Shown: positions 45,002-55,732, numbered from the stretch's first letter. The stretch is 64,000 nt of DNA from Microbacterium sp. SS28 (GCF_022761035.1 NZ_JAKWJP010000003.1:372001-436000); one strand, 5' to 3'. Made by a program: numbers and translations. The notes: generated by a model not told the origin, from the letters alone.

Positions 45002-45661
45002 ATGGCTGACTCGACTCTCGCGCTCGACGTGCGCAAGGCAGACGGCAAGAAGGCAGGCTCCGTGGAGCTTCCCGCCGCTCTCTTCGACGTCAAGACGAAC
45101 ATCCCGCTCATCCACCAGGTCGTCGTCGCGCAGCTCGCGGCGGCTCGCCAGGGCACGCACTCGACAAAGCGTCGTGGCGAGGTCTCCGGCGCCGGCCGCA
45201 AGCCCTTCAAGCAGAAGGGCACCGGTAACGCCCGTCAGGGCTCGATCCGCGCGCCGCACATGACCGGCGGTGGCATCGTGCACGGCCCCAAGCCGCGCGA
45301 CTACTCGCAGCGCACGCCCAAGAAGATGGTCGCCGCAGCGCTCCTCGGAGCACTCAGCGACCGCGCCCGCGGCGACCGCCTGCACATCGTCGACTCGTTC
45401 GCGATCGAGGGTGCTCCCTCGACGAAGGCCGCTGCCGCGGTCCTCGGCGAGCTCGCCCCGACGAAGAACGTGCTCGTCGTCATCGAGCGGGCCGATGAGC
45501 TCACGATCAAGAGCGTGCGCAACCTCGCGTACGTCCACGTGCTGCCCTTCGACCAGCTGAACGCCTACGACGTGCTCGTCTCGAACGACATCGTCTTCAC
45601 CAAGGCCGCCTACGACGCCTTCGTCGCGTCGAAGTCGGCAACCGAGGAGGTCTCGGCATGA
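45002..45661 (+). CDS. rplD: 50S ribosomal protein L4
   Basis: The 219-residue uL4 lines part of the exit tunnel and in some bacteria represses its own operon. Conserved tunnel-loop region: [20 protein letters not shown] and [15 protein letters not shown]. Its stop overlaps the rplW start (ATGA), so L4 and L23 are translationally coupled. Confidence 0.98.
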   Translation: MADSTLALDVRKADGKKAGSVELPAALFDVKTNIPLIHQVVVAQLAAARQGTHSTKRRGEVSGAGRKPFKQKGTGNARQGSIRAPHMTGGGIVHGPKPRDYSQRTPKKMVAAALLGALSDRARGDRLHIVDSFAIEGAPSTKAAAAVLGELAPTKNVLVVIERADELTIKSVRNLAYVHVLPFDQLNAYDVLVSNDIVFTKAAYDAFVASKSATEEVSA

Positions 45662-45969
45662 GCACCGTGAACATCGCCGTCAACAAGGACCCGCGCGACA
45701 TCATCCTGAAGCCGGTCGTCTCCGAGAAGAGCTACGGGCTCATCGACGAGGGCAAGTACACGTTCCTCGTGGACCCCCGCGCCTCGAAGACCGAGATCAA
45801 GCTCGCGATCGAGAAGATCTTCGGCGTCAAGGTCGCTGCGGTCAACACGATCAACCGCGTCGGCAAGACCCGTCGCACCCGCTTCGGCACGGGAAAGCGC
45901 AAGGACACCAAGCGCGCCATCGTGACGCTCAAGTCGGGCACCATCGACATCTTCACGGCAGTCGGCTGA
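45658..45969 (+). CDS. rplW: 50S ribosomal protein L23
   Basis: The 103-residue uL23 sits at the exit tunnel where trigger factor and SRP dock. It contains [20 protein letters not shown] and [23 protein letters not shown] overlaps the rplD stop by 4 bp and AGGAGG lies just before it inside rplD. rplB follows after 26 bp. Confidence 0.98.
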   Translation: MSTVNIAVNKDPRDIILKPVVSEKSYGLIDEGKYTFLVDPRASKTEIKLAIEKIFGVKVAAVNTINRVGKTRRTRFGTGKRKDTKRAIVTLKSGTIDIFTAVG

Positions 45970-45995
45970 CGGTCGGGACAGAGGACTAGAGAACT

Positions 45996-46835
45996 ATGGC
46001 TATTCGCAAGTACAAGCCCACGACCCCGGGTCGCCGCGGCTCGTCGGTGGCCGACTTCGCCGAGATCACCCGATCGACGCCGGAGAAGTCGCTCCTCCGC
46101 CCGCTCAGCAAGACCGGTGGCCGCAACAACCAGGGCCGCATCACCACTCGCCACATCGGCGGTGGCCACAAGCGCCAGTACCGCGTCATCGACTTCCGTC
46201 GCAATGACAAGGACGGCGTCAACGCCAAGGTCGCTCACATCGAGTACGACCCCAACCGCACCGCGCGCATCGCGCTCCTGCACTACTTCGACGGCGAGAA
46301 GCGCTACATCATCGCGCCGAACAAGCTGGCGCAGGGCGACATCGTCGAGTCGGGCCCCTCGGCCGACATCAAGCCGGGCAACAACCTGCCGCTGAAGAAC
46401 ATCCCCACCGGTACCGTGATCCACGCGATCGAGCTCCGCCCCGGCGGCGGCGCGAAGCTGGCTCGCTCGGCGGGCACTTCGGTGCGTCTCGTCGCCAAGG
46501 ACGGCCCCTACGCGCAGCTGCGTCTCCCCTCGGGCGAGATCCGCAACGTCGACGCGCGCTGCCGCGCCACGATCGGCGAGGTCGGCAACGCCGAGCAGTC
46601 GAACATCAACTGGGGCAAGGCCGGCCGCAACCGCTGGAAGGGCATCCGCCCGACCGTCCGCGGTGTCGCGATGAACCCGGTCGACCACCCGCACGGTGGT
46701 GGTGAGGGCAAGACCTCCGGTGGACGTCACCCCGTCACTCCTTGGGGCCAGGCTGAGGGTCGCACCCGTCACGCCAACAAGGAAAGCGACAAGTACATCG
46801 TCCGTCGTCGCAACGCCGGCAAGAAGCGCAAGTAG
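45996..46835 (+). CDS. rplB: 50S ribosomal protein L2
   Basis: The 279-residue uL2, needed for subunit association and the peptidyl transferase centre. Conserved: [19 protein letters not shown], and near the C-terminus [15 protein letters not shown] with the essential His in the catalytic-loop region. Normal length and a well placed ribosome site (AGAGGACTAGAGAAC) support the start. Confidence 0.98.
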   Translation: MAIRKYKPTTPGRRGSSVADFAEITRSTPEKSLLRPLSKTGGRNNQGRITTRHIGGGHKRQYRVIDFRRNDKDGVNAKVAHIEYDPNRTARIALLHYFDGEKRYIIAPNKLAQGDIVESGPSADIKPGNNLPLKNIPTGTVIHAIELRPGGGAKLARSAGTSVRLVAKDGPYAQLRLPSGEIRNVDARCRATIGEVGNAEQSNINWGKAGRNRWKGIRPTVRGVAMNPVDHPHGGGEGKTSGGRHPVTPWGQAEGRTRHANKESDKYIVRRRNAGKKRK

Positions 46836-46847
46836 GAGTAGAGGAAT

Positions 46848-47129
46848 ATGCCTCGCAGCCTTAAGAAGGGCCCCTTCGTCGACGAGCACCTGCTTCGCAA
46901 GGTCGTCGTCCAGAACGAAGCCGGCACCAAGAACGTCATCAAGACCTGGTCGCGTCGCTCGATGATCATCCCCGCGATGCTCGGGCACACGATCGCCGTC
47001 CACGACGGTCGCAAGCACATCCCCGTGTTCGTGACCGAGACCATGGTCGGCCACAAACTGGGCGAGTTCGCGCCCACCCGCACCTTCCGCGGCCACGTGA
47101 AGGACGACAAGAAGGGCCGTCGCCGCTAA
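46848..47129 (+). CDS. rpsS: 30S ribosomal protein S19
   Basis: The 93-residue uS19 of the 30S head, starting [19 protein letters not shown] and containing the [20 protein letters not shown] core. TAGGAGTAGAGG precedes the ATG. It lies 12 bp after rplB and 22 bp before rplV, in the standard S10 order. Confidence 0.98.
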   Translation: MPRSLKKGPFVDEHLLRKVVVQNEAGTKNVIKTWSRRSMIIPAMLGHTIAVHDGRKHIPVFVTETMVGHKLGEFAPTRTFRGHVKDDKKGRRR

Positions 47130-47151
47130 GGCGACTGAGGAGGAGAGAGAA

Positions 47152-47550
47152 ATGGTGGAGTCCATCGCACGCGTGCGACACATCCGCGTGACCCCTCAGA
47201 AGGCTCGTCGTGTCGTCGCCCTCATCAAGGGCAAGCAGGCTCAGGAGGCCCTGGCCATCCTGAAGTTCGCGCCGCAGAGCGCGAGCGAGCCGATCTACAA
47301 GCTCGTGGCTTCGGCGATCGCCAACGCGCGGGTCAAGGCCGACCAGGTCAACGAGTACCTGGACGAGCAGGACCTGTTCGTCAAGAACGCCTTCGTGGAC
47401 GAGGGGACGACGCTCAAGCGTTTCCAGCCCCGCGCCCAGGGTCGCGCGTTCCAGATCAAGAAGCGCACCAGCCACATCACGATCGTCCTCGCGACCCCTG
47501 AGGTCGCCGAGACGGTCCCGGCTGCCAAGACCAAGAAGGCGAGCAAGTAA
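47152..47550 (+). CDS. rplV: 50S ribosomal protein L22
   Basis: The 132-residue uL22, whose beta hairpin forms part of the exit tunnel constriction. It contains [21 protein letters not shown] and the [20 protein letters not shown] hairpin end. GAGGAGAGAG precedes the ATG. A short Ala/Lys tail ([10 protein letters not shown]) follows the core. The stop and the rpsC start share an A (TAATG). Confidence 0.98.
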   Translation: MVESIARVRHIRVTPQKARRVVALIKGKQAQEALAILKFAPQSASEPIYKLVASAIANARVKADQVNEYLDEQDLFVKNAFVDEGTTLKRFQPRAQGRAFQIKKRTSHITIVLATPEVAETVPAAKTKKASK

Positions 47551-48310
47551 TGGGACAGAAGGTAAACCCGTACGGCTTCCGCCTCGGCATCACCACCGAC
47601 CACGTGTCGCGGTGGTTCTCGGACTCGACGAAGCCGGGCCAGCGCTACGCCGACTACGTCGCCGAGGACATCCGTATCCGCAAGCTCCTGCAGTCGAACC
47701 TCGACCGCGCAGGTGTGAGCCGCATCGAGATCGAGCGCACGCGTGACCGCGTCCGCGTCGACATCCACACGGCTCGTCCGGGCATCGTGATCGGCCGCCG
47801 CGGCGCCGAGGCCGAGCGCATCCGCGCCGACCTCGAGAAGCTCACCGGCAAGCAGATCCAGCTCAACATCCTCGAGGTCAAGAACCCCGAGGCCGACGCC
47901 CAGCTCGTCGCTCAGGGTGTCGCCGAGCAGCTCTCGGCTCGTGTGGCGTTCCGCCGCGCGATGCGCAAGGGTCTGCAGGGCGCACAGCGCGCAGGCGCCA
48001 AGGGTGTCCGCATCCAGGTCTCCGGCCGCCTCGGCGGCGCCGAGATGAGCCGCTCGGAGTTCTACCGCGAGGGTCGTGTGCCGCTGCACACGCTGCGCGC
48101 GAACATCGACTACGGCTTCTACGAGGCCAAGACCACCTTCGGCCGCATCGGCGTGAAGGTGTGGATCTACAAGGGCGATCTCACCAACAAGGAGCTCGCA
48201 CGCGAGCAGGCCAACGCTCCGAAGGCACCCCGCGGTCGCGATGACCGTGGCGGCGACCGTCGTCGTGGCCCGCGCAACGAGGCCCCCGTGGCAGAAGGAG
48301 CGTCGGCGTA

Positions 48311-48311
<1 letters not shown>
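47550..48311 (+). CDS. rpsC: 30S ribosomal protein S3
   Basis: The 253-residue uS3, lining the mRNA entry channel. It has the KH domain [20 protein letters not shown] and the C-terminal domain with [20 protein letters not shown]. An Arg/Asp/Gly-rich tail of about 35 residues ([17 protein letters not shown]) extends the core. The ATG shares an A with the rplV stop, and rplP begins the same way at its own stop. Confidence 0.98.
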
Positions 48312-48729
<418 letters not shown>

Positions 48730-48730
<1 letters not shown>

Positions 48731-49044
48731 TGGCGATCGGCACCAAGCAGCTCGCCCCGAGCGAGCTCGACACGTTCGAAGACCAGCGCCTCGTCGAGGA
48801 GCTGCGCAAGGCCAAGGAAGAGCTGTTCAACCTGCGCTTCCAGTCGGCCACCGGCCAGCTCGAGAGCCACGGCCGCATCCGTGCGGTCAAGCGCGACATC
48901 GCGCGGCTCTACACCGTGATCCGTGAGCGCGAGCTGGGCATCCGTGCCACGCCCGCGCCCGTCGAGGTCGCGACGAAGGCGAAGAAGACGAAGGCCAAGA
49001 AGGCGGATGCCGCTGACGAGGCCGTGAAGGAAGAGGCCGAGTGA
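48730..49044 (+). CDS. rpmC: 50S ribosomal protein L29 with Lys/Ala-rich tail
   Basis: The 104-residue uL29; the normal core (about 65-75 residues) includes [19 protein letters not shown] and [16 protein letters not shown]. About 30 extra C-terminal residues are Lys, Ala and Glu ([20 protein letters not shown]). The neighbouring S17 has a similar low-complexity extension at its N-terminus, so both flank the gene junction. The stop overlaps the rpsQ start (TGATG). Confidence 0.97.
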
Positions 49045-49415
49045 TGGCTGAGACCACCGAGAAGAAGGCTCCCGCCAAGAAGGCGGCTCCGAAGGCTGAG
49101 GCCGTCGAGGTCGTCGCGGCTGCGGGTCACGAGTCGGCAGCGCACGACGTGCGCGACGCCGATGCGCGTGGCTACCGCAAGTCGCGTCGTGGCTACGTCG
49201 TGAGCGACAAGATGGACAAGACGATCGTCGTCGAGGTCGAGGACCGCGTTAAGCACCCCCTCTACGGCAAGGTCATCCGTCGCACGTCGAAGGTCAAGGC
49301 GCACGACGAGGGCAACACCGCCGGCATCGGCGACCTCGTCCTCATCAACGAGACCCGTCCGCTCAGCGCCACCAAGCGCTGGCGCCTGGTCGAGATCCTC
49401 GAGAAGGCCAAGTAA
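49044..49415 (+). CDS. rpsQ: 30S ribosomal protein S17 with N-terminal extension
   Basis: The 123-residue uS17 from ATG 49044 in a TGATG overlap (a GTG one codon upstream is also possible). The core begins around [19 protein letters not shown] and ends [20 protein letters not shown]. About 43 residues precede it, first Lys/Ala-rich ([15 protein letters not shown]) then acidic; extensions of this kind occur in actinobacterial S17. It binds 16S rRNA early in assembly. Confidence 0.97.
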   Translation: MAETTEKKAPAKKAAPKAEAVEVVAAAGHESAAHDVRDADARGYRKSRRGYVVSDKMDKTIVVEVEDRVKHPLYGKVIRRTSKVKAHDEGNTAGIGDLVLINETRPLSATKRWRLVEILEKAK

Positions 49416-49450
49416 GCCCTCGGGCTCGCTTGGAACCCAAGGAGTAAGAA

Positions 49451-49819
49451 GTGATTCAGAACGAATCCCGCCTCAAGGTCGCCGACAACACCGGCGCCAA
49501 GGAGCTGCTCACGATCCGCGTGCTCGGCGGCTCCAACCGGCGCTACGCCGGCCTGGGCGACGTCATCGTCGCCACGGTCAAGGACGCGATCCCCGGCGGA
49601 AACGTCAAGAAGGGCGACGTCGTCAAGGCTGTCGTCGTCCGCACCAAGAAGGAGACGCGCCGTCCCGACGGCTCGTACATCAAGTTCGACGAGAACGCCG
49701 CCGTCATCCTGAAGAACGACGGGGAGCCCCGTGGCACCCGCATCTTCGGACCGGTCGGTCGCGAGCTTCGTGACAAGAAGTTCATGAAGATCGTCTCGCT
49801 GGCGCCGGAGGTCATTTAG
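49451..49819 (+). CDS. rplN: 50S ribosomal protein L14
   Basis: The 122-residue uL14, part of an intersubunit bridge. It starts with GTG as [20 protein letters not shown] and has the conserved [20 protein letters not shown] and [20 protein letters not shown] segments. AAGGAGTAAGAA precedes the start, 35 bp after rpsQ. Confidence 0.98.
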   Translation: MIQNESRLKVADNTGAKELLTIRVLGGSNRRYAGLGDVIVATVKDAIPGGNVKKGDVVKAVVVRTKKETRRPDGSYIKFDENAAVILKNDGEPRGTRIFGPVGRELRDKKFMKIVSLAPEVI

Positions 49820-49821
49820 TC

Positions 49822-50181
49822 ATGGCGAAGATCAAGAAGGGTGACCTGGTTCAGGTCATCGCGGGCGCCAAGCCCGAGCGCGGCGGAGACCGCGGCAAGC
49901 AGGGCAAGGTCCTCGAGATCCTGACCGAGCAGAACCGCGTCATCGTCGAGGGCGTGAACTACGTCACGAAGCACACCCGCGTGGGCCAGACCCAGCGCGG
50001 CACCAAGACGGGTGGCATCGAGACGTTCGAAGCCCCCATCCACATCTCCAACGTGGCTCTCGTCGACCCCTCGTCGAAGAAGCCCACGCGTGTCGGCCAC
50101 CGTGTCGAGGAGCGCACCAAGGACGGCGTCAAGCGCACCGTCCGGGTTCGCTACGCGAAGAAGTCAGGCAAGGACCTCTGA
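49822..50181 (+). CDS. rplX: 50S ribosomal protein L24
   Basis: The 119-residue uL24, an assembly initiator of the large subunit. A KOW motif ([30 protein letters not shown]) is near the N-terminus. It lies 2 bp after rplN and 2 bp before rplE. Confidence 0.98.
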   Translation: MAKIKKGDLVQVIAGAKPERGGDRGKQGKVLEILTEQNRVIVEGVNYVTKHTRVGQTQRGTKTGGIETFEAPIHISNVALVDPSSKKPTRVGHRVEERTKDGVKRTVRVRYAKKSGKDL

Positions 50182-50183
50182 AC

Positions 50184-50774
50184 ATGAGCACCCCCACTGC
50201 CGTGGAGGCTGGCAAGATCCAGCCCCGCCTGAAGCAGAAGTACAACGGCGAGATCAAGAAGGCTCTGCAGGAAGAGTTCGGCTACGCGAACGTCATGCAG
50301 ATCCCCGGACTGGTCAAGGTCGTCGTGAACACCGGTGTCGGCGAGGCAGCTCGCGACGGCAAGGTGATCGATGGCGCGGTCGACGACCTCACCAAGATCA
50401 CCGGCCAGAAGCCGGTCGTGACCAAGGCTCGCAAGTCGATCGCGCAGTTCAAGCTGCGTGAGGGTCAGCCCATCGGCGCGCACGTCACCCTCCGTGGCGA
50501 CCGCGCGTGGGAGTTCATCGACCGTCTCGTGAACCTCGCGCTGCCCCGTATCCGCGACTTCCGCGGCCTCTCGGGCGCGCAGTTCGACGGCCACGGCAAC
50601 TACACGTTCGGCCTCCAGGAGCAGTCGGTCTTCCACGAGATCAACCAGGACAAGATCGATCGCGTCCGCGGCTTCGACATCACCATCGTCACCACCGCCA
50701 AGACGGATGCCGAGGGTCGTGCGCTGCTGCGCCACCTGGGCTTCCCGTTCCGCGCGGTCGACGGCCAGGCGTGA
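50184..50774 (+). CDS. rplE: 50S ribosomal protein L5
   Basis: The 196-residue uL5, binding 5S rRNA in the central protuberance. It contains [40 protein letters not shown] and [21 protein letters not shown] 135-bp gap follows; in many bacteria, including other actinobacteria, rpsN stands here, but no such gene is present. Confidence 0.98.
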   Translation: MSTPTAVEAGKIQPRLKQKYNGEIKKALQEEFGYANVMQIPGLVKVVVNTGVGEAARDGKVIDGAVDDLTKITGQKPVVTKARKSIAQFKLREGQPIGAHVTLRGDRAWEFIDRLVNLALPRIRDFRGLSGAQFDGHGNYTFGLQEQSVFHEINQDKIDRVRGFDITIVTTAKTDAEGRALLRHLGFPFRAVDGQA

Positions 50775-50780
50775 CGCTTC

Positions 50781-50816
50781 GGCGGGTGCGGGGATCCCAA
50801 GGTCCCCGCATTCGCC
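50781..50816 (+). terminator. 14-bp stem-loop between rplE and rpsH
   Basis: Positions 50781-50794 pair with 50803-50816 (two G-T pairs) around TCCCAAGG. No T tract follows. It splits the spc operon exactly where rpsN is missing and may be a partial terminator or processing site. Confidence 0.6.
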
Positions 50817-50909
50817 GGAGGGTCCACCCATAACTGAACATCGCCCAGTCATAGAAGGTCGCCTGTCGTGTAACGGCATCCGAAACCTCATGAACGAAGG
50901 AATCAACCA

Positions 50910-51308
50910 ATGACAATGACAGACCCGGTCGCAGATCTGCTGACCCGTCTGCGCAACGCGAACTCTGCGCACCACGACTCCGTGTCGCTGCCGAGCTCCA
51001 AGCTCAAGTCGCACATCGCCGAGATCCTCAAGCAGGAGGGCTACATCGCCGAGTGGATCGTCGAGGACGCCCGCGTCGGGCAGACCCTCACGCTGACGCT
51101 CAAGTACGGCCCGAACCGCGAGCGGTCGATCGCCGGCATCAAGCGCGTCTCCAAGCCCGGCCTCCGCGTGTACGCGAAGTCGAGCGAGATCCCCAAGGTC
51201 CTCGGCGGCCTCGGCGTCGCCATCCTCTCCACCTCCTCCGGTCTTCTCACGGACCGCCAGGCCGAGCAGAAGGGCGTGGGTGGGGAAGTCCTCGCCTACG
51301 TGTGGTGA
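50910..51308 (+). CDS. rpsH: 30S ribosomal protein S8
   Basis: The 132-residue uS8 of the 30S platform; in enteric bacteria it represses the spc operon. It has [20 protein letters not shown] and the C-terminal [20 protein letters not shown] and [12 protein letters not shown] 50910 is preferred over 50916 because AAGGA ends 8 bp upstream of it. Confidence 0.98.
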   Translation: MTMTDPVADLLTRLRNANSAHHDSVSLPSSKLKSHIAEILKQEGYIAEWIVEDARVGQTLTLTLKYGPNRERSIAGIKRVSKPGLRVYAKSSEIPKVLGGLGVAILSTSSGLLTDRQAEQKGVGGEVLAYVW

Positions 51309-51314
51309 TCTGAC

Positions 51315-51851
51315 ATGTCCCGTATCGGTCGTCTCCCGATCGACATCCCCGCCGGCGTGACCATCACGGTCGACGGCCAGGATGTCGCGGTCAAGGGCCC
51401 CAAGGGCGAGCTGTCGCTCGCCGTGGCCCGTCCCATCGAGGTCAAGGTCGAAGAGGCGCAGGTGCTCGTCACCCGCCCCGACGACGAGCGTGCGTCGCGT
51501 GCCCTGCACGGCCTGACGCGCACCCTCATCAACAACAACATCATCGGTGTCACCCAGGGCTACACCAAGGGCCTCGAGGTCGTCGGCACGGGTTACCGCG
51601 TCGCGCAGAAGGGCGACTCGGTCGAGTTCGCCCTCGGCTTCTCGCACCCCGTCCTGGTCGCCCCGCCCGCAGGCATCACCTTCACGGTCGAGGGCAACAA
51701 CAAGCTCACCGTGAGCGGCATCGACAAGCAGGCCGTCGGCGAGGCGGCTGCGAACATCCGTAAGATCCGCAAGCCCGAGCCGTACAAGGGCAAGGGCGTG
51801 CGTTACGCCGGCGAGGTCGTTCGGCGCAAGGCCGGAAAGGCTGGTAAGTAA
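51315..51851 (+). CDS. rplF: 50S ribosomal protein L6
   Basis: The 178-residue uL6 with two homologous RNA-binding-like domains, near the factor-binding site. It starts [20 protein letters not shown] and ends in the conserved [20 protein letters not shown] segment. It is 6 bp after rpsH and 2 bp before rplR. Confidence 0.98.
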   Translation: MSRIGRLPIDIPAGVTITVDGQDVAVKGPKGELSLAVARPIEVKVEEAQVLVTRPDDERASRALHGLTRTLINNNIIGVTQGYTKGLEVVGTGYRVAQKGDSVEFALGFSHPVLVAPPAGITFTVEGNNKLTVSGIDKQAVGEAAANIRKIRKPEPYKGKGVRYAGEVVRRKAGKAGK

Positions 51852-51853
51852 GC

Positions 51854-52213
51854 ATGGCTGTGAAGTCGAAGACCGACGCCCGCGCGCGTCGTCACGCCCG
51901 CCTTCGCAAGAAGGTCGTCGGCACTTCCGAGCGTCCCCGCCTCGTTGTCACGCGTTCGTCGCGCCACGTTTTCGTGCAGCTCGTCGACGACAGCAAGGGC
52001 CACACCGTGGCGTCCGCCTCGACGCTCGAGGTCGACCTGCGCGCCTCTGACGCCGACAAGACGTCCAAGGCACGCAAGGTCGGCGAGCTCGTCGCCGAGC
52101 GTGCGAAGGCCGCCGGCGTCTCGGACGCTGTGTTCGACCGCGGTGGCAACCGCTACGCGGGCCGTGTCGCGGCGATCGCCGACGGCGCCCGTGAGGGAGG
52201 TCTGAACCTGTGA
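51854..52213 (+). CDS. rplR: 50S ribosomal protein L18
   Basis: The 119-residue uL18, a 5S rRNA-binding protein. It contains [20 protein letters not shown] and the C-terminal [20 protein letters not shown]. The stop overlaps the rpsE GTG (GTGA). Confidence 0.98.
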   Translation: MAVKSKTDARARRHARLRKKVVGTSERPRLVVTRSSRHVFVQLVDDSKGHTVASASTLEVDLRASDADKTSKARKVGELVAERAKAAGVSDAVFDRGGNRYAGRVAAIADGAREGGLNL

Positions 52214-52887
52214 GTGAGATCAAGGAGAACGAAGTGACCACGACCGCTGAGCCGGCTGCGGCCGCAGAGGCGCCGACCGAGCGCGAGCGCGAGCCGCGTC
52301 GCGGGGGTCGCGAGCGCAGCCAGACGCGTGACCGCGGTGCGCGTGACGCAGACAAGAGCCAGTTCCTGGAGCGCGTCGTCACGATCAACCGCGTGTCGAA
52401 GGTCGTCAAGGGCGGTCGTCGCTTCAGCTTCACGGCGCTCGTCGTCGTGGGCGATGGCAACGGCGTCGTGGGCGTCGGCTACGGCAAGGCCCGTGAGGTC
52501 CCCCTCGCCATCTCGAAGGGTGTCGAAGAGGCCAAGCGCAACTTCTTCCGCGTTCCCCGCGTCGGCTCGACGATCCCGCACCCCGTGCAGGGTGAGGCGG
52601 CTGCCGGTGTCGTGCTGCTGCGTCCCGCCGCCGCCGGTACCGGTGTCATCGCGGGTGGTCCCGTGCGCGCCGTGCTCGAGTGCGCCGGCATCCACGACGT
52701 GCTGTCGAAGTCGCTCGGTTCGTCGAACACGATCAACATCGTCCACGCGACGGTGGAGGCGCTGAAGCAGCTCGAGGAGCCCCGTGCGGTCGCCGCGCGT
52801 CGCGGTCTCGAGTTCGATCAGGTCGCCCCCGCTCGTCTCGTTCGCGCCGAGGCCGAGGCCGCGGCTGCTGCGAAGGCAGGTGTCTGA
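52210..52887 (+). CDS. rpsE: 30S ribosomal protein S5
   Basis: The 225-residue uS5, important for decoding accuracy and mRNA unwinding. Core: [40 protein letters not shown] and [20 protein letters not shown]. An Ala/Glu/Arg-rich N-terminal extension of about 50 residues precedes the core. GTG 52210 has GGAGG upstream and overlaps the rplR stop; GTG 52234 (AAGGAG 7 bp upstream) is a credible alternative giving 217 residues. The stop overlaps rpmD (TGATG). Confidence 0.97.
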   Translation: MSEIKENEVTTTAEPAAAAEAPTEREREPRRGGRERSQTRDRGARDADKSQFLERVVTINRVSKVVKGGRRFSFTALVVVGDGNGVVGVGYGKAREVPLAISKGVEEAKRNFFRVPRVGSTIPHPVQGEAAAGVVLLRPAAAGTGVIAGGPVRAVLECAGIHDVLSKSLGSSNTINIVHATVEALKQLEEPRAVAARRGLEFDQVAPARLVRAEAEAAAAAKAGV

Positions 52888-53072
52888 TGGCATCGCGCCT
52901 GAAGGTGACCCAGGTCAAGTCCAAGGTGAGCGAGAAGCAGAACCAGCGTGACACGCTGCGTTCGCTCGGTCTGAAGCGGATCGGCGACTCCGTCGTCCGT
53001 CCCGACGACGCGCAGACGCGCGGCTACGTCAAGACCGTCGCGCACCTCGTGAAGGTTGAGGAGATCGACTGA
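52887..53072 (+). CDS. rpmD: 50S ribosomal protein L30
   Basis: The 61-residue uL30 of normal length, starting [20 protein letters not shown] and containing [25 protein letters not shown] overlaps join it to rpsE upstream and rplO downstream, placing it in the coupled part of the spc operon. Confidence 0.98.
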   Translation: MASRLKVTQVKSKVSEKQNQRDTLRSLGLKRIGDSVVRPDDAQTRGYVKTVAHLVKVEEID

Positions 53073-53656
53073 TGGCTGAGAAGGCCGAGAACAAGAAGGA
53101 CGAGGCGACCGTGGTCGCCGAGCCCAAGAAGGCCGCCGCCAAGAAGCCGGCAGCCGAGAAGGCGGCGAAGGCCGCTCCCAAGAAGGACGCCGTGAAGAAG
53201 GACGCCCCTGCTTCGCGCCCCGGCGTGCTCAAGGTGCACCACCTGCGTCCGGTCCCCGGCGCCCACACCGCCAAGACCCGCGTGGGTCGCGGTGAGGGCT
53301 CGAAGGGCAAGACCGCGGGCCGTGGCACCAAGGGCCAGAAGGCCCGCTACCAGGTCAAGGCCGGGTTCGAGGGTGGCCAGATGCCGCTGCACATGCGCAC
53401 TCCGAAGCTGCGCGGGTTCAAGAACCCGTTCCGCGTCGAGTACCAGGTCGTGAACCTCGAGAAGCTGGCCGAGCTCTACCCGGCCGGCGGCGACGTCACC
53501 GTGGGCGACCTCGTCGCCAAGGGTGCGGTCCGCAAGAACGAGAAGGTCAAGGTGCTCGGCGCCGGCGACATCGCGGTCAAGCTCAACGTGGCCGTCGACA
53601 AGGTCTCCGGCTCGGCTGAGCAGAAGATCGTCGCGGCGGGCGGAACCGTCAAGTAG
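53072..53656 (+). CDS. rplO: 50S ribosomal protein L15 with Lys/Ala-rich N-terminus
   Basis: The 194-residue uL15; the usual length is about 145-150. The core starts near residue 50 ([20 protein letters not shown]) and includes [20 protein letters not shown] and [20 protein letters not shown]. The first 48 residues are Lys, Ala and Glu ([20 protein letters not shown]). ATG overlaps the rpmD stop. A terminator-like hairpin follows. Confidence 0.97.
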   Translation: MAEKAENKKDEATVVAEPKKAAAKKPAAEKAAKAAPKKDAVKKDAPASRPGVLKVHHLRPVPGAHTAKTRVGRGEGSKGKTAGRGTKGQKARYQVKAGFEGGQMPLHMRTPKLRGFKNPFRVEYQVVNLEKLAELYPAGGDVTVGDLVAKGAVRKNEKVKVLGAGDIAVKLNVAVDKVSGSAEQKIVAAGGTVK

Positions 53657-53663
53657 TACCCCG

Positions 53664-53695
53664 GCGGGGGTCGGAGTCTCGTCTCCGACCCCCGC
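53664..53695 (+). terminator. Terminator-like stem-loop between rplO and secY
   Basis: GCGGGGGTCGGAG (53664-53676) pairs perfectly with 53683-53695 around TCTCGT, 8 bp after the rplO stop. A TANNNT element (TACTCT, 53747-53752) then precedes secY, so secY-adk-map may also be transcribed separately; its -35 is poor. Confidence 0.65.
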
Positions 53696-53803
53696 TGTCG
53701 TCCCCGGCGCACATCCCCTCGCAACGTCGACGGAATCTCGCTGGGTTACTCTGGTTGACGGTGCGCCGTGACGCGTACCGGCATCCCTTCTGGAGGCAGC
53801 CTC

Positions 53804-55126
53804 TTGTTCAGCGCAATCGCGCGGGTCTTCCGTACACCCGACCTTCGTCGGAAGATCGCATTCACCCTGGCGATCATCGCCCTCTATCGGCTCGGCGCCC
53901 ACATCCCGGCGCCCTTCGTCGACTTCCCCAACGTGCAGGAGTGTCTGCGACAGAGCGCCGGCACGGAAGGCCTGCTCTCGCTCGTCAACCTGTTCTCGGG
54001 CGGCGCGCTGCTGCAGCTTTCGATCTTCGCGCTCGGCGTCATGCCGTACATCACCGCGACGATCATCGTCCAACTGCTCCGCGTCGTGATCCCGCACTTC
54101 GAGACCCTCTACAAGGAGGGCCAGTCGGGCCAGGCGAAGCTCACGCAGTACACCCGTTACCTGACGATCGCACTCGCACTGCTGCAGTCGACGACCCTCG
54201 TGACGGTGGCCCGCAGCGGACAGCTCTTCGGAACGACCGGCATCCCGGCCTGTGAGCAGCTGCTCACGAACGACGTGTGGTGGGCGCAGCTGCTCATGAT
54301 CATCACGCTCACCGCCGGCACGGGCCTCATCATGTGGTTCGCCGAGCTCGTCACCGAGCGCGGCATCGGCAACGGCATGTCGATCCTGATCTTCACCTCG
54401 ATCGCCGCCGCGTTCCCCGCCTCGATGTGGGCGATCTGGCAGTCCAAGGGCTTCGAGGTCTTCCTCCTCGTCCTGGCGGTCGGAGTCGTCGTCGTGGCGC
54501 TCGTCGTGTTCGTCGAACAGTCGCAGCGCCGCATCCCGGTGCAGTACGCGAAGCGCATGGTCGGCCGCCGCACCTACGGCGGAACGAACACGTACATCCC
54601 GATCAAGGTCAACATGGCCGGCGTCGTGCCCGTCATCTTCGCCTCGTCGCTGCTGTACATCCCTGCGCTCATCGCGCAGTTCAACCAGCCGCAGGCCGGC
54701 GAGGAAGTGCCCGCCTGGGTCGTCTGGATCCAGCAGTACCTGGTGCGCGGCGATCACCCGCTGTACATGCTCCTGTACTTCCTGCTCATCGTCGGCTTCA
54801 CGTACTTCTACGTCGCGATCACGTTCAACCCCGTCGAGGTCGCCGACAACATGAAGAAGTACGGCGGGTTCATCCCCGGCATCCGTGCGGGTCGCCCGAC
54901 CGCGGAGTACCTCGACTACGTCCTTACGCGCATCACGCTGCCGGGCTCGATGTACCTCGGTCTCATCGCGCTCCTGCCGCTCATCGCCCTCGCGACGGTC
55001 GGCGCCAACCAGAACTTCCCGTTCGGCGGCGCGTCGATCCTGATCATCGTCGGTGTCGGTCTCGAGACCGTGAAGCAGATCGATGCGCAGCTCCAGCAGC
55101 GCCACTACGAAGGGCTTCTCCGATGA
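53804..55126 (+). CDS. secY: Preprotein translocase subunit SecY
   Basis: The 440-residue channel of the Sec translocon, with ten membrane helices. TTG 53804 is chosen as start: GGAGG lies 7 bp upstream and the resulting LFSAIARVFRTPDLRRKIAF matches the normal SecY N-terminus and length; GTG 53768 in the same frame would add 12 unconserved residues. Conserved features include GIGNGMSILIF-type helix 5 sequence, the cytoplasmic loop QRRIPVQYAKRM and the C-terminal QIDAQLQQRHYEGLL. Its stop overlaps adk (ATGA). Confidence 0.96.
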   Translation: MFSAIARVFRTPDLRRKIAFTLAIIALYRLGAHIPAPFVDFPNVQECLRQSAGTEGLLSLVNLFSGGALLQLSIFALGVMPYITATIIVQLLRVVIPHFETLYKEGQSGQAKLTQYTRYLTIALALLQSTTLVTVARSGQLFGTTGIPACEQLLTNDVWWAQLLMIITLTAGTGLIMWFAELVTERGIGNGMSILIFTSIAAAFPASMWAIWQSKGFEVFLLVLAVGVVVVALVVFVEQSQRRIPVQYAKRMVGRRTYGGTNTYIPIKVNMAGVVPVIFASSLLYIPALIAQFNQPQAGEEVPAWVVWIQQYLVRGDHPLYMLLYFLLIVGFTYFYVAITFNPVEVADNMKKYGGFIPGIRAGRPTAEYLDYVLTRITLPGSMYLGLIALLPLIALATVGANQNFPFGGASILIIVGVGLETVKQIDAQLQQRHYEGLLR

Positions 55127-55728
55127 CAGCACGTCCCGTCCGCCTTCTCATCGTCGGCCCCCAGGGTTCCGGCAAAGGCACACAGGGCGTCCGGATCGCT
55201 GAGGCGTTCGGCATCCCGGTCATCTCGACCGGTGACGTGTTCCGCGCGAACGTGGCCGAGGGCACGGATCTCGGCCGTCAGGTCAAGAGCATCATCGACG
55301 CGGGCCACCTCGTTCCCGACGAGCTGACGAGCGCGGTCGTGCGCGACCGCCTCGCCCAGCCCGACGCGGAGGACGGCTTCCTGCTCGACGGCTACCCCCG
55401 CAACCTCGCCCAGGTGCTGCACCTCGACGAGTACCTCGAGGGTCGCGACGAGCAGCTCGACGCCGTCATCGTGCTGGCCGTCCCCCGCGAAGAGAGCATC
55501 GCGCGCCTGCACAAGCGGGCCGCGGAGCAGGGCCGAGCGGATGACACGGACGAGGTCATCGCCGCGCGTCTGTCGATCTACGAGAACGAGACGGCCCCCA
55601 TCCTGGGCGTCTACGGCACGCGTGGCATCGTCGCAGAGGTCGACGGAGTCGGCTCGCTGGACGAGGTAGCCGGTCGCATCGTCGACGCGCTCGAGGCGCG
55701 CGGCTTCGCGCGCTCGGCCGCGGCCTGA
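55123..55728 (+). CDS. adk: Adenylate kinase
   Basis: The 201-residue enzyme interconverts AMP + ATP and two ADP. P-loop GPQGSGKGTQ (about residues 12-21), AMP-binding STGDVFRANV (equivalent to the usual STGDMLR), and LLDGYPRNLAQ. The LID is short and has no zinc-binding Cys set, as in the short adenylate kinases of actinobacteria. ATG overlaps the secY stop; map starts 4 bp after the stop. The Asp-Val for Met change in STGD-x is conservative. Confidence 0.96.
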   Translation: MTARPVRLLIVGPQGSGKGTQGVRIAEAFGIPVISTGDVFRANVAEGTDLGRQVKSIIDAGHLVPDELTSAVVRDRLAQPDAEDGFLLDGYPRNLAQVLHLDEYLEGRDEQLDAVIVLAVPREESIARLHKRAAEQGRADDTDEVIAARLSIYENETAPILGVYGTRGIVAEVDGVGSLDEVAGRIVDALEARGFARSAAA

Positions 55729-55732
55729 CGAC

